A DNA stretch of 64,000 bases from Flavobacterium croceum DSM 17960 (lineage in GTDB: Bacteria; Bacteroidota; Bacteroidia; Flavobacteriales; Flavobacteriaceae). The position numbers were made by a program, and so were the translations under genes. Under the pieces are notes generated by a model that had not been told where the DNA came from, made no database searches, and saw only the letters and a program-made list of their open reading frames with translations. Of this stretch, positions 33,461-42,027 are shown in pieces. Each line of letters starts with the position of its first letter. Within the stretch, counting starts at the first letter, position 1. The DNA is taken from contig NZ_PQNY01000008.1 in the NCBI RefSeq assembly GCF_002917885.1, positions 1 to 64,000 on the forward strand, in the 5' to 3' direction.

Positions 33461-34267
33461 TTACAATTTGTAGTGATTCATTAGCATTTTTTCGTACATC
33501 TTGTCTGGTAAAACTCTCTTTAAAATAATTGAAAACTTTTGCATAAAAGCACCTACTTTATAGTGAATTTTAGGCTTTTCTGTTTCTATTATTTGATAAA
33601 TTGCCTTCGCCATTTGCTGCGGATTTCCACCACTATCTACATGGTCATTCATTGTTTTTAATACTTTAGAATATACCTTTTGATAAGCAGATCCTTCTAT
33701 TACTGGAGCATGGTATCTTCCAGCGGCTATATTGGTAGCAAAATCACCTGGTGCAACATTGGTTATTTGAACGCCAAATTGCTTTGTTTCCATACGGAGA
33801 GCTTCTGTTACAAGTTCAAGTGCGCCTTTGCTTGCCGAATAAATTCCTCTGTAGGGCAAGCCCATATAACCTGCAATAGAGGTAATATTTATAATTAACC
33901 CTTTGTTTTGGTTTCTCATAGTAGGTAGTACTGCTTTGATGACCTCTATAGGACCAAATAGATTGGTTTGAAAATTGTTAATAATTTCATGTTGTGGTAT
34001 TTCTTCTATAGGACCCGTAATACCTACACCAGCATTATTTATTAAGATATCTAATCTTTGTTCTTTTTCTACAATATATTGAATTGCTTTTTGTATACTT
34101 TCTGTATTTCTAACATCTAATGATACCAACGGAAATATAGAATCTTTGTTTTTTTCAGGATTTCTACTCGTACTGTATACTATAAATTGTTTGTTATGCA
34201 AATACTCGCCTATTGCTTTTCCAATTCCTGAAGAACCACCTGTTATAAGTACTACTCTTTTTTCCAT
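33461..34267 (-). CDS. Short-chain dehydrogenase/reductase
   Basis: The 268-residue classical SDR has the coenzyme loop TGGSSGIGKAIGEYL, an NNAG motif (LINNAGVG) and the catalytic YSASKGALE. The active-site serine is in INITSIAGYMG. The C-terminal ~60 residues (VLPDKMYEKMLMNHYKL) are basic and may associate with the membrane. The oxidised substrate is not known; hydroxysteroid-like or lipid ketones are common for such proteins. Its start overlaps the VOC gene by 16 bases, which suggests coupling. Confidence 0.9.
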   Translation of the reverse strand: MEKRVVLITGGSSGIGKAIGEYLHNKQFIVYSTSRNPEKNKDSIFPLVSLDVRNTESIQKAIQYIVEKEQRLDILINNAGVGITGPIEEIPQHEIINNFQTNLFGPIEVIKAVLPTMRNQNKGLIINITSIAGYMGLPYRGIYSASKGALELVTEALRMETKQFGVQITNVAPGDFATNIAAGRYHAPVIEGSAYQKVYSKVLKTMNDHVDSGGNPQQMAKAIYQIIETEKPKIHYKVGAFMQKFSIILKRVLPDKMYEKMLMNHYKL

Positions 34268-34623
34268 AAATCTTGTCCAAATTGCAACATATATTTATTA
34301 TTATCGTAGATAGCAAACTCGCGCATACCCCAGTCAAAATCGTCCAATTCATACGCTACCTCAACTTTATCTTTAATGGTTTCCCAAAGTTTGGTAACAT
34401 CATTAGTTTTAATATAAAATGTACCCGAAAAATAGGGAGTTTCAAAAGGTGTGTGCTCATTTGGTCTAGCAATCATAATTTCGCATTGATCTTTATGCAC
34501 AGCAGCCCAGCCCCAATCTTCATTATAATTGCCACACGTAAAACCGAGTATATCGCAGTAAAAATCTACTGTTTCGTGGAGTTGTCTTGTCCAAATCATT
34601 GGAACAATAGGTTGAAAGGTCAT
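34252..34623 (-). CDS. VOC-family (glyoxalase/bleomycin-resistance-like) protein
   Basis: The 123-residue protein is one VOC domain: PMIWTRQLHETVDFYCDILGF (in two halves), WGWAAVHKDQCEIMI, GTFYIKTNDVTKLWE and an EFAIYDNNKYMLQFGQD closing strand. The family dioxygenates, isomerises or binds small hydrophobic ligands, often with a metal held by His/Glu. The reading frame stays open 114 bases further, but that region runs into the SRP RNA terminator. The ATG at 34623 (MTFQPIVP) is the sensible start. The SDR gene overlaps its 3' end. Confidence 0.85.
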   Translation of the reverse strand: MTFQPIVPMIWTRQLHETVDFYCDILGFTCGNYNEDWGWAAVHKDQCEIMIARPNEHTPFETPYFSGTFYIKTNDVTKLWETIKDKVEVAYELDDFDWGMREFAIYDNNKYMLQFGQDLWKKE

Positions 34624-34730
34624 GTTATCTAATATTTTGGTAAAGATACTAAAGTATTTGTTGAAGCAAAACTCCATAAAAAAATCTCCATAAAGGAGAT
34701 TTGTATTCATTAAGTATATAGCAAAAAAAA

Positions 34731-34829
34731 GTGGCAAGCTCCCTACATCGCACCGCTACAACCGCATACCTTTGCTGTGTTCCCACCCTGGAGGAGTTTG
34801 CAGGAGCTGGTCGTGTAGGACTTGCCGTT
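34731..34829 (-). ncRNA. ffs: Small SRP RNA (4.5S-type)
   Basis: The minus strand folds into one long hairpin. GGCAAG-(T)CCTACA near the 5' end (34826-34814) pairs with TGTAGG-(G)AG-CTTGCC at the 3' end (34746-34733). The apical part has the conserved Ffh-binding core: CCAGG, a GGAA tetraloop (complement of 34780-34783), and ACAGCA, corresponding to the CAGG/AGCA symmetric loop of the E. coli molecule. A TATATTTG -7 box lies just upstream and eight U residues (34723-34730) end it. This is the RNA of the signal recognition particle, which works with Ffh and FtsY. It was not visible as an ORF; an apparent VOC extension runs into it. Confidence 0.93.
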
Positions 34830-34830
34830 G

Positions 34831-34861
34831 CAAATATACATTTTTTTTATGTTTTCACAAT
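34831..34861 (-). promoter_or_regulatory. Promoter of the SRP RNA gene
   Basis: On the minus strand ATTG (34858-34861, one mismatch from TTTG), 19 bases, then TATATTTG (34831-34838). A start about seven bases downstream gives the SRP RNA end predicted from its fold. Confidence 0.7.
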
Positions 34862-34913
34862 ATTTTAAGGGCAATATAGATATATTTGTGATGAATTTTT
34901 TGATGTTTTAAAA

Positions 34914-35954
34914 ATGAAAAAATATAATTTCCTTACATTCATTTTGTTAGGCTTATCCTTTGTAAGTTGTAATGATAAAAATAATGCAGCAAGCTTCTCA
35001 ATCAACGAAGAAAAATTGAATGCACAGTACAAAATAGGTGATAAAGTATCTGTAGAAATAAACAATAGTGCCAACGAGTCTTATGATAGTATTGCCGTTT
35101 TTTTGAATGAAAAACGTGTATCAGGTAGTAAAAATTTAGTACATACATTTACCATGCCCAATATTAAGTTTGGATATCAAGAGCTTGCAGTAAAAGTGTA
35201 TAAAGGTAAAGATATAGAAGATATGCTTACTAGGCTAGAAGTAGTTTCGAATATAGAACCCAAAATGCTCGATTATACCATAGTTAATACATACCCACAC
35301 AGTACAAGTTCATATACACAAGGTTTGGAATTTCACAATGGAATACTGTATGAAGGCACTGGGCAATATGGCGAATCTAAACTATTAAAAACTGATTTTA
35401 GAACAGGAAAAAGTACGCAATCATCTGTATTAGATGCTAAATATTTTGGCGAAGGTATTACTATTTTCAATAATAAAATTTACCAACTTACATGGCAAGA
35501 ACAAACTGGTTTTGTGTACGATTTAGCTACTTTTACTAAAGAGAAAACTTTTTCTTATTTTAAAACTATAGAAGGTTGGGGTTTAACTCACGACAATCAA
35601 TATCTATACCAAAGTGATGGTTCTGAAACAATCTATAAACTAGATCCAAATACGCTAAAAGAAGTATCAAAGATAAATGTTTACAGTCTTGACACAAAAG
35701 TTAAAGAATTAAATGAACTAGAGTGGATAGATGGTAAAATTTGGGCCAATGTGTATCAAAAATCAATTGTAGTTATTATTAATCCAGAAAATGGTGCCGT
35801 AGAAGGTATACTAAACTTTGCCGAACTCGAGAAAAAAATTACTCGCTTGCCCGATACAGATGTATTAAATGGTATTGCTTATAATCCTACAACTAAAACC
35901 GTTTTTATTACGGGTAAAAAATGGGATAAAATGTTTGAAATAAAACTAAAATAA
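34914..35954 (+). CDS. Glutaminyl-peptide cyclotransferase (plant-type glutamine cyclotransferase), lipoprotein
   Basis: The 346-residue protein has a lipobox (LSFVSCND), a ~90-residue N-terminal beta region and then the five-bladed propeller glutamine cyclotransferase domain. Landmarks are NTYPHSTSSYTQGLEFHNG, ESTGQYGES-like GTGQYGESKL, YQLTWQE, EGWGLTH and LNGIAYNP. It converts N-terminal glutamine to pyroglutamate, which protects exported proteins. Bacteroidota T9SS cargo commonly carry N-terminal pyroglutamate, so a link to secretion is plausible. A TATATTTG box (34881-34888) lies upstream. Confidence 0.92.
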   Translation: MKKYNFLTFILLGLSFVSCNDKNNAASFSINEEKLNAQYKIGDKVSVEINNSANESYDSIAVFLNEKRVSGSKNLVHTFTMPNIKFGYQELAVKVYKGKDIEDMLTRLEVVSNIEPKMLDYTIVNTYPHSTSSYTQGLEFHNGILYEGTGQYGESKLLKTDFRTGKSTQSSVLDAKYFGEGITIFNNKIYQLTWQEQTGFVYDLATFTKEKTFSYFKTIEGWGLTHDNQYLYQSDGSETIYKLDPNTLKEVSKINVYSLDTKVKELNELEWIDGKIWANVYQKSIVVIINPENGAVEGILNFAELEKKITRLPDTDVLNGIAYNPTTKTVFITGKKWDKMFEIKLK

Positions 35955-35957
35955 TAT

Positions 35958-35986
35958 TCAAAAGGCGTTTTAAATACGCCTTTTGA
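35958..35986. terminator. Bidirectional terminator
   Basis: TCAAAAGGCGT (35958-35968) pairs with ACGCCTTTTGA (35976-35986). It lies between the cyclotransferase stop (35954) and the thrB stop (35991). Confidence 0.88.
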
Positions 35987-35990
35987 TATT

Positions 35991-36917
35991 TTATAGAAGC
36001 TCTACTCCTTTGGTATTTACAGACGAAAGATAAACATCAAAAGAAATTTTAGTATTGCTGTATACAATATTCATAGCTTGATTTACTTTATTTGCAGTGT
36101 CTTCTCCATAACATAAAGCAAACATAGAAGGCCCTGCGCCCGAAATTCCAAAACCTAAAGCACCTGCATTTTCTACTCCTGTTTTTACCTCGTCAAAATA
36201 AGGAATAAGCTGCTTGCGCAAAGGTTCTACAAGTTTGTCTATTAATGAACGTCCTATAAGTTGATAATCACTTGTATACAATCCAGCTATTAAACCCGCT
36301 AAATTTCCCGATTGTTCTACCGCATTTTTTAAAGAAACATTTGGAGACAACAACGCTCTTGCATCAGCTGTCTTAATTTCTATATGAGGGTGCAATACTA
36401 CGGCATACAAACTTTTTGGAGCAGGAATTTCTATTATATCCAAGGGATTATAAGACCTTATTAATGTAAAACCTCCCAACATACAAGGTGCTACATTATC
36501 TGCATGTTCACTACCACTCGCCAAAGCTTCTCCTTTTATAGCAAACCCTATCAATTCTTTTTTTGTAAATGGTTTACCGAGTAGTTCGTTTACTCCAAAT
36601 GCAGCACCAGCAGCACTTGCAGAAGAACTACCAATACCGCTACCTGCTTTAATTTTTTTATAAATTTCTATCTCTATACCAAAACTAGGGTTTATGGCAT
36701 TGTAAACTGCTTGAGCTGCTACTCCGGCTACATTTAAATGAGTTTCATAAGGAAGATTGGCTCCTTCTATTTTTACAATTTTTATACCTTTTTGATTTGT
36801 TTTTCTAAAAATCATTTCATCGCCAATTCCATTTATGCAAACACCAAGAACATCAAACCCGCAATTGAGATTAGCAATAGTAGCTGGGCAAAATACTTTT
36901 ATTTCTTCCATATACAT
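35991..36917 (-). CDS. thrB: Homoserine kinase
   Basis: The 308-residue GHMP kinase phosphorylates homoserine in threonine synthesis. The N-terminal ATIANLNCGFDVLG and the ATP-binding loop KAGSGIGSSSASAAGAAFG near residue 92 are clear; GFGISGAGPSMFALC is the third GHMP motif. Its ATG overlaps the thrA stop as TAATG, so translation is coupled. A second methionine two residues in is possible. No threonine synthase gene follows; the next gene is on the opposite strand after a terminator. Confidence 0.96.
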   Translation of the reverse strand: MYMEEIKVFCPATIANLNCGFDVLGVCINGIGDEMIFRKTNQKGIKIVKIEGANLPYETHLNVAGVAAQAVYNAINPSFGIEIEIYKKIKAGSGIGSSSASAAGAAFGVNELLGKPFTKKELIGFAIKGEALASGSEHADNVAPCMLGGFTLIRSYNPLDIIEIPAPKSLYAVVLHPHIEIKTADARALLSPNVSLKNAVEQSGNLAGLIAGLYTSDYQLIGRSLIDKLVEPLRKQLIPYFDEVKTGVENAGALGFGISGAGPSMFALCYGEDTANKVNQAMNIVYSNTKISFDVYLSSVNTKGVELL

Positions 36918-39367
36918 TAATATTGGTTTCCTACACGTATTACATCTGCAAAAATACCCGATGCGGTAACTTCTGCCCCTGCCCCAGCCCCTTTTATAAG
37001 TAATGGTTGATCTTGATATCTATCGGTATAAAACAATACAATATTATCTTTTCCTTCCAAATTATAAAATGGATGATTTTTTGGTATAAATTGAAGTCCT
37101 ACATTTGCTTTTCCGTTGTCAAAAGTTGCAACAAATTTTATTCGAGATTGGCTTTGATTGGCTTTTTCCAATAAATTTTCGAAGTGATTGTTATGGCTAA
37201 TTAACGACTTGAAAAAGTCTTCATTAGTGGTAGTATTCATACATTCGGTAGGTAAAAACGAATTATTTTCAATACTTTCCATTTCAAATGGATAACCACT
37301 TTCTCTAATAAGAATTAGTATTTTTCGCGCCACATCTACGCCACTTAAATCTATTTTTGGATCGGGTTCGGTATAGCCTTGTACTCCTGCTTCTTTTACT
37401 ACATCATGAAAACTATAGGTATTGCTAAAATTATTAAAAATAAAGTTTAAACTACCCGAAAGCACAGCTTGTATTTTGTGTACTTTATCTCCAGATGCTA
37501 TTAAATTTTTTAAAGTATCAATAATAGGCAATCCAGCACCTACATTGGTTTCAAATAAAAACGGAGCATTGTATTTTCTAGATAAATCTTTAAGTTTTTT
37601 GTAATGATGATATGCCGAAGAACAAGCAATTTTATTGCAAGTTACCACAGCTATACTCTCTTTTAATAAGATTTCGTACAAAAATGCAACGTCTTGATTG
37701 GCAGTAATATCTACAAAAATGCTGTTTCTTAAATTAAGTTGCTGCATTGTATTTACAAACTCTTGCGCATTGGCTGGTTGTCCTTGTTGTAGTAATGTTT
37801 TCCATTGTTTTAAGTCTATTCCATTTTCATCAAAAAACATAGTTTTAGAATTGGAAAGCGCAACAACAGTTACATTTAGACGAAGGTTTTGTTTTAAAAA
37901 ATCTCTTTGATTGTAAATTTGATGTAAAAACTTTTCGCCTACATTTCCAACTCCCATTACAAAAAGATTGAGTTGTTTAATATCATCTTCAAAAAAACAT
38001 TCGTGTAGTGTATTTAATGCTTTATTGACATCTTTTTCGTTTATTACTACCGATATATTCCTTTCGGAAGCACCTTGCGCAATAGCTCTAATATTGACAT
38101 TGTTTTTACCCAAAGTACTAAACATTTTACCCGATATACCTTGATGATTTTTCATGTTTTCGCCAACCAAAGCTACAATACACAAATTATTCTCGATAGT
38201 GCAAGCATCTATTTTTCCTTGTAAAATCTCCACTTCAAACGCCAAATCTACGGCTTGCTTTGCCTTATTGGCATCACTACTTTGAATACCTACACAAATA
38301 GAGTGTTCTGAAGAGGCTTGTGTAATAAAAATTACATTTATATTTTGTTGTGATAATACTTCGAATAAACGTTTTGAAGAGCCTGCTACACCAATCATTC
38401 CAGAGCCTTCTAAGGTAAGTAACGATATGGTATCTATATGTGAAATTCCTTTAATAGGATTTGAATGATTATCGTTTGTAGTAGAAATTAATGTACCATG
38501 AGCTTGCGGATTAAATGTGTTCTTTATCCAAACAGGTATTTTGGAATGCAATACAGGTTGAATAGTTGGTGGGTATAAAACTTTGGCTCCAAAATGAGAA
38601 AGCTCCATGGCTTCTTGATAACTTATTTGTGCAATAGGTTGTGCTTGTTTTACTAGCTTTGGATTTGCCGTGTACATACCATCTACGTCTGTCCATATTT
38701 CTAATGCTTTAGCATGAATTGCATTGGCAATAATTGCAGCCGTATAATCTGAACCGCCTCTGCCTAAAGTGGTTGTATCGTTGTTTTTTGAAGCTGCTAC
38801 AAACCCAGGTACTAAAGTTATTTTGGCTGGGTTTGTATTAAAGTAATTTTGTATGGCTTTATTGGTACTATCAAAATCTACATCGGCTTTGCCAAAATTA
38901 GAATTTGTACTAATAAACTGTCTACTATCTTTGTATACTGTTTCGGTTACTGCATTTTTCAGTGCTTGGGCAATAATTTGAGATGAAAGTATTTCGCCAT
39001 AAGCAGCAATAGCGTCTTTGGAACGAGGAGATAACTCGCCTAACAAAAAACAGCCATCTAATAAAATTTTTAATTGGTCTAATTGCGTTTGTACTCTTGG
39101 AAAAAATACATCAAATACTGTTTTTGATAGTAAATCTTGGGCAACTGTATGATGAATTGTTTCAATTTCTTTGTAAATTTCTAGATAATTTTTGCTTTTA
39201 CAAGATGCTTGTGTTGCCGCTAAAAGCAATTTATCTGTAATGCCACTAAATGCAGAGACTACAACAACTAGTTTATTATTGTTAGATTTTTGAGATACTA
39301 TTTCAATTGTTTTATTAATATTGATGGCATTTGCCACAGATGTTCCTCCGAACTTAAGTACAATCAT
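36917..39367 (-). CDS. thrA: Bifunctional aspartokinase / homoserine dehydrogenase
   Basis: The 816-residue protein fuses two enzymes of the aspartate pathway. Aspartokinase occupies about 1-290 (LKFGGTSVANA, RGGSDYTAAIIANA), two ACT domains lie around 310-455, and homoserine dehydrogenase follows (MGVGNVGEKFLHQI, VTCNKIACS, EPDPKIDLSGVDVARK). The tandem ACT domains are where threonine feedback would act. It sits directly upstream of and coupled to thrB, so the two form a biosynthetic operon. The 5' flank is the long T-rich repeat region 39368-39876. No attenuator leader was found. Confidence 0.97.
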   Translation of the reverse strand: MIVLKFGGTSVANAININKTIEIVSQKSNNNKLVVVVSAFSGITDKLLLAATQASCKSKNYLEIYKEIETIHHTVAQDLLSKTVFDVFFPRVQTQLDQLKILLDGCFLLGELSPRSKDAIAAYGEILSSQIIAQALKNAVTETVYKDSRQFISTNSNFGKADVDFDSTNKAIQNYFNTNPAKITLVPGFVAASKNNDTTTLGRGGSDYTAAIIANAIHAKALEIWTDVDGMYTANPKLVKQAQPIAQISYQEAMELSHFGAKVLYPPTIQPVLHSKIPVWIKNTFNPQAHGTLISTTNDNHSNPIKGISHIDTISLLTLEGSGMIGVAGSSKRLFEVLSQQNINVIFITQASSEHSICVGIQSSDANKAKQAVDLAFEVEILQGKIDACTIENNLCIVALVGENMKNHQGISGKMFSTLGKNNVNIRAIAQGASERNISVVINEKDVNKALNTLHECFFEDDIKQLNLFVMGVGNVGEKFLHQIYNQRDFLKQNLRLNVTVVALSNSKTMFFDENGIDLKQWKTLLQQGQPANAQEFVNTMQQLNLRNSIFVDITANQDVAFLYEILLKESIAVVTCNKIACSSAYHHYKKLKDLSRKYNAPFLFETNVGAGLPIIDTLKNLIASGDKVHKIQAVLSGSLNFIFNNFSNTYSFHDVVKEAGVQGYTEPDPKIDLSGVDVARKILILIRESGYPFEMESIENNSFLPTECMNTTTNEDFFKSLISHNNHFENLLEKANQSQSRIKFVATFDNGKANVGLQFIPKNHPFYNLEGKDNIVLFYTDRYQDQPLLIKGAGAGAEVTASGIFADVIRVGNQY

Positions 39368-39604
39368 TGTTTTGAGTATAAAAAATTAGATTATTTTTTT
39401 TAGAAAAAGATAATACACCTTTTTGCTGTATTATGTTTGTTGTGCGTTTTGAAACTGTTTATTTTTTGCTGAACTAGTATATTTTAGAAAAAACAACCGT
39501 TAATTTATTACCTGTTTTACAATAGTGAAAAATGGTTGTTTGAAAAAGCTTTTTTTCTTTTTGCATTATATGTTTTTATTCTACATTTTTATTTTTACTT
39601 TTTA

Positions 39605-39870
39605 TCTTTATGTTTTGCACTTTTAATATTATGTTTTGCAGATTTGATATTTGAAGTTGCGTATTGAATAACAGACTTTGCGGATGCGTTATTATGTTTT
39701 ACGGATTTGATAATAGGTTTTTACTATTGAATAATAAAGATTGCGGGTTTGATAATACGTTTTACAGATTAATTTTTATTATTTTACTATTTGTTATTAG
39801 GTTTTACTTATGCTTTATTATTTATTTATGATGCGTTATTATTATTTGTTTATGTTTTATTGTAAAAAGC
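39605..39870. repeat. T-rich degenerate repeats in the 550-base gap between thrA and 39919
   Basis: The gap 39368-39918 has no gene. Its plus strand is T-rich and C-poor and repeats a motif near TTATGTTTTRC followed by (A/G)GATTTGATA. Copies occur at 39608, 39629, 39692 and, degenerate, at 39744-39770; GCGTTATTATT recurs near 39687 and 39834. No stable hairpin, promoter or coding frame is evident, apart from the terminator at its end. It could be AT-rich regulatory DNA, or the decayed remnant of a tandem repeat. Confidence 0.6.
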
Positions 39871-39876
39871 ACAAAA

Positions 39877-39912
39877 AATAATACAAAAGAATGTTAGTTC
39901 TTTTGTATTATT
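39877..39912 (-). terminator. Terminator of the 39919-40638 gene
   Basis: AATAATACAAAAGAA (39877-39891) pairs with TTCTTTTGTATTATT (39898-39912), a 15-bp perfect stem seven bases past the stop. The minus-strand transcript continues into U residues. Confidence 0.85.
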
Positions 39913-39918
39913 GGTTTT

Positions 39919-40638
39919 TTATTTATTGTCTTTGAATTGAAGTTTTACTATTGCATTATAGTATGGTTTTCCTGCATCTCCTAATGATTTTAAGTAGGCT
40001 TTTATATCTTTTATTAATTGTATAACATTTGTTTCGTTTTTGTATAAAATATTGTTTCTGTTTGCTCTTGCGGTAATTAAAGCATTGCCTGCGGAGTTTA
40101 CGGCTTGGCTTAATGCAACTAGGTTTGAATGTAGGGTTTGTAAACTTGCAATTTGTATTTCTGTTTCGTTTGGTGCATATTCTGGATGTGATGCTAATTG
40201 ATTGGTATAGGTATCTAAATTGGCAATACGACTGTCGTAACTCATTTGTGAGGTTGAGATACCGTCTGTTTCTGTAGTTTCTGGGTTTACTGATTTTGGT
40301 TTTTGGTCGCCACGTATTTTTTTGGCTTGGTTGGCTATGTTTTCTTTATCGGTGGTTGAAATGTCTAATGATTTTGCAAAGTTTGAAGATTTTGTCATTA
40401 GTTTTCCTAGAGGAGCAATAGCTACTTCACGAGCTGAAACCGCATTTTTGTAAATTGGTTTCTTATTGTTTAATTCTGTTATTACAGTTTGCAATGAAGT
40501 ACGGATAGGATTTAGGTTTACTAACTGAATTTTTGCATTTGATGGGTTGTAAAGCGTACCCATTTCTTCTAAAATTTGGTAAGCTGTGCTAAAATTTGCC
40601 ACATTTTTATTGTGACCTGTTTCTGAATTTGAAGCCAT
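39919..40638 (-). CDS. Uncharacterised helical protein (conserved in Flavobacteria)
   Basis: No known domain. The 239-residue protein has no signal peptide or TM segment. It is rich in Asn, Lys, Thr and Ala and looks all-helical with long amphipathic stretches (about 40-110 and 140-230). Its N-terminus, TGHNKNVANF, and NPSNAKIQL recall a family I associate with hypothetical flavobacterial proteins, without a named function. A minus-strand TATTTTTG box (40667-40674) with TTTG 22 bases upstream (40697-40700) may be its promoter. It is bounded by terminators on both sides, so it is a single-gene transcript. Confidence 0.8.
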   Translation of the reverse strand: MASNSETGHNKNVANFSTAYQILEEMGTLYNPSNAKIQLVNLNPIRTSLQTVITELNNKKPIYKNAVSAREVAIAPLGKLMTKSSNFAKSLDISTTDKENIANQAKKIRGDQKPKSVNPETTETDGISTSQMSYDSRIANLDTYTNQLASHPEYAPNETEIQIASLQTLHSNLVALSQAVNSAGNALITARANRNNILYKNETNVIQLIKDIKAYLKSLGDAGKPYYNAIVKLQFKDNK

Positions 40639-40691
40639 AATGTTTTGATTTATACTGTATATATTTCAAAAATACTAAATTAATTTATTGA

Positions 40692-40730
40692 AAAAACAAA
40701 CCCTTTGAAAATTTCAAAGGGTTTGTTTTT
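40692..40730 (-). terminator. Terminator of the first FN3/T9SS gene
   Basis: A long stem of AAAAACAAACCCTTTGAA with TTCAAAGGGTTTGTTTTT encloses the stop codon region of 40729-41349. It also overlaps the -33 element proposed for the next gene. Confidence 0.85.
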
Positions 40731-41349
40731 ATTTTTTTACAAATTTTACAGTTTGGGTTTCTGTTTGGGTTGAAAGTTTAACGAGATAGGTTGCTGATTG
40801 TAAATTTGAAATATCTATTTGATATTTGTTTTTGTTTTCATTGGTTGTTTTTATTAGTCTTCCTTGTAAATCAAAAATTTCAATTTTTTGTATTTGTTTT
40901 TCAATAGTATCAATAAATAAAAAATCATGTGTTGGGTTTGGATAAACTTTTACTTTGCTATCATTCACATAAAAATCGTTGTTGGATAATGTTGCAAGGT
41001 AATTGTAAACATTGGTATCGCAGCCGGAAGACCCAACAGCTACCCAAGGACTAACATCTGTAGCTGAACAAACTGACCTAACAAAAAAAATGTTACATCC
41101 TGATAGTGTTAAGTCAGAAAAAGTATATGAGTTACTTATTGCTGTAGTACCAGCAGTCGGCAAAGGTGTACCTACAATAAAATTAGGAATTACTGTTACC
41201 TCCCAAGAGGTAGCTGTTCCGTTTTCAGTCCATGTTAAATCAACCGTAGTTGCTGTAAGGGATGATAGAATTAAATTTGAAGGAGCAGGACATTGGGTAA
41301 AACCTTTGAAAAAGGTTAATAATACAAATAAGGTTATAATTTTTTTCAT
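40729..41349 (-). CDS. Secreted FN3-like protein with T9SS type A sorting domain (copy 1)
   Basis: The 206-residue protein has a signal peptide (MKKIITLFVLLTFFKGFTQ), one fibronectin-III-like domain (about 20-110: LTWTENGTATSWEV, SVCSATDVSPWVAVGSSGC), and a C-terminal type A sorting domain (KVYPNPTHDFLFID to VKFVKK). It should pass the inner membrane by Sec and the outer membrane by T9SS and then stay on the surface or be released. The neighbour at 41413-42027 is a tandem paralogue with the same signal peptide and FN3 part but a different sorting domain. Confidence 0.88.
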   Translation of the reverse strand: MKKIITLFVLLTFFKGFTQCPAPSNLILSSLTATTVDLTWTENGTATSWEVTVIPNFIVGTPLPTAGTTAISNSYTFSDLTLSGCNIFFVRSVCSATDVSPWVAVGSSGCDTNVYNYLATLSNNDFYVNDSKVKVYPNPTHDFLFIDTIEKQIQKIEIFDLQGRLIKTTNENKNKYQIDISNLQSATYLVKLSTQTETQTVKFVKK

Positions 41350-41363
41350 AATGCTTATTATTA
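41291..41363. repeat. 73-base exact direct repeat, copy A (leader and signal-peptide start)
   Basis: These 73 bases are identical to 41969-42041 as read by eye. They cover the 5' untranslated leader and the signal-peptide codons of the 40729-41349 gene. Identity falls off immediately outside. Confidence 0.85.
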
Positions 41364-41412
41364 GAAACTCTTTGTAGAAGGTTTAGCTCTGACAAAGAGT
41401 TTGGTTGTGGTA

Positions 41413-42027
41413 TTACTCTTTGATTATTTTTTTATACATTTTTCCACTTTCTGTAAAGATTTCTATAAAATAAATACCTTTTGAAAAATTTTCTAAATTA
41501 ATTTCGTTAGTGCTTTGTGTTTGTGTTAGAATTACTTTTCCTAAAGAATCGAATACAGTTATTTTATCAATTTTTGAAGTACTTTTTATTTGAACGCTAT
41601 TTTTTGATGGGTTTGGATAAACTTGTATTGCGCTGTTTTCTAGATTGTGAGTGTTAGTACTTAAAGTAGCTAGATAATTATAAACATTGGTATCGCAGCC
41701 GGAAGTTGCAAGAGCTACCCAAGGGCTGACTTCTGTAGCTGAACAACGCGACCTAACAAAAAACACATCACATCCTGTTATTGGAAAATTGGCAAATGTA
41801 AATGAATTAGCACTTGATACAGAATAAGAATCGGTTGGTAATGGTGCTCCCACATAAAAATTAGGAACTACTGTAATATCCCAAGCGTTTGCAGTTCCGT
41901 TTTCAGTCCAGTTTAATTGAACATCTTGAGAATTAATATAGTTATATGTTAAATTTGAAGGAGTTGGGCATTGGGTAAAACCTTTGAAAAAGGTTAATAA
42001 TACAAATAAGGTTATAATTTTTTTCAT
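41413..42027 (-). CDS. Secreted FN3-like protein with T9SS type A sorting domain (copy 2)
   Basis: The 204-residue tandem paralogue of the preceding gene shares the signal peptide MKKIITLFVLLTFFKGFTQ exactly. Its FN3-like part is close (LNWTENGTANAWDI, SRCSATEVSPWVALATSGC) and it shares DTNVYNYLATLS. Its type A sorting domain (QVYPNPSKNSVQIKS to YKKIIKE) is clearly different. It follows the same export route. Both are small for FN3 cargo and no catalytic domain is present, so an adhesive or structural role is the simplest inference. Confidence 0.88.
   Translation of the reverse strand: MKKIITLFVLLTFFKGFTQCPTPSNLTYNYINSQDVQLNWTENGTANAWDITVVPNFYVGAPLPTDSYSVSSANSFTFANFPITGCDVFFVRSRCSATEVSPWVALATSGCDTNVYNYLATLSTNTHNLENSAIQVYPNPSKNSVQIKSTSKIDKITVFDSLGKVILTQTQSTNEINLENFSKGIYFIEIFTESGKMYKKIIKE

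Noticed and set aside
34273..34632. 119-residue ORF antisense to the VOC gene
   Set aside because: The opposite strand encodes a clear VOC domain. The antisense frame has no motif.
34624..34737. N-terminal extension of the VOC gene
   Set aside because: It runs into the terminator and 3' end of the SRP RNA. The MTFQPIVP start matches the family.
41012..41377. 121-residue ORF antisense to the first FN3/T9SS gene
   Set aside because: Shadow of a secreted-protein gene. The frame has no domain and overlaps the duplicated leader.
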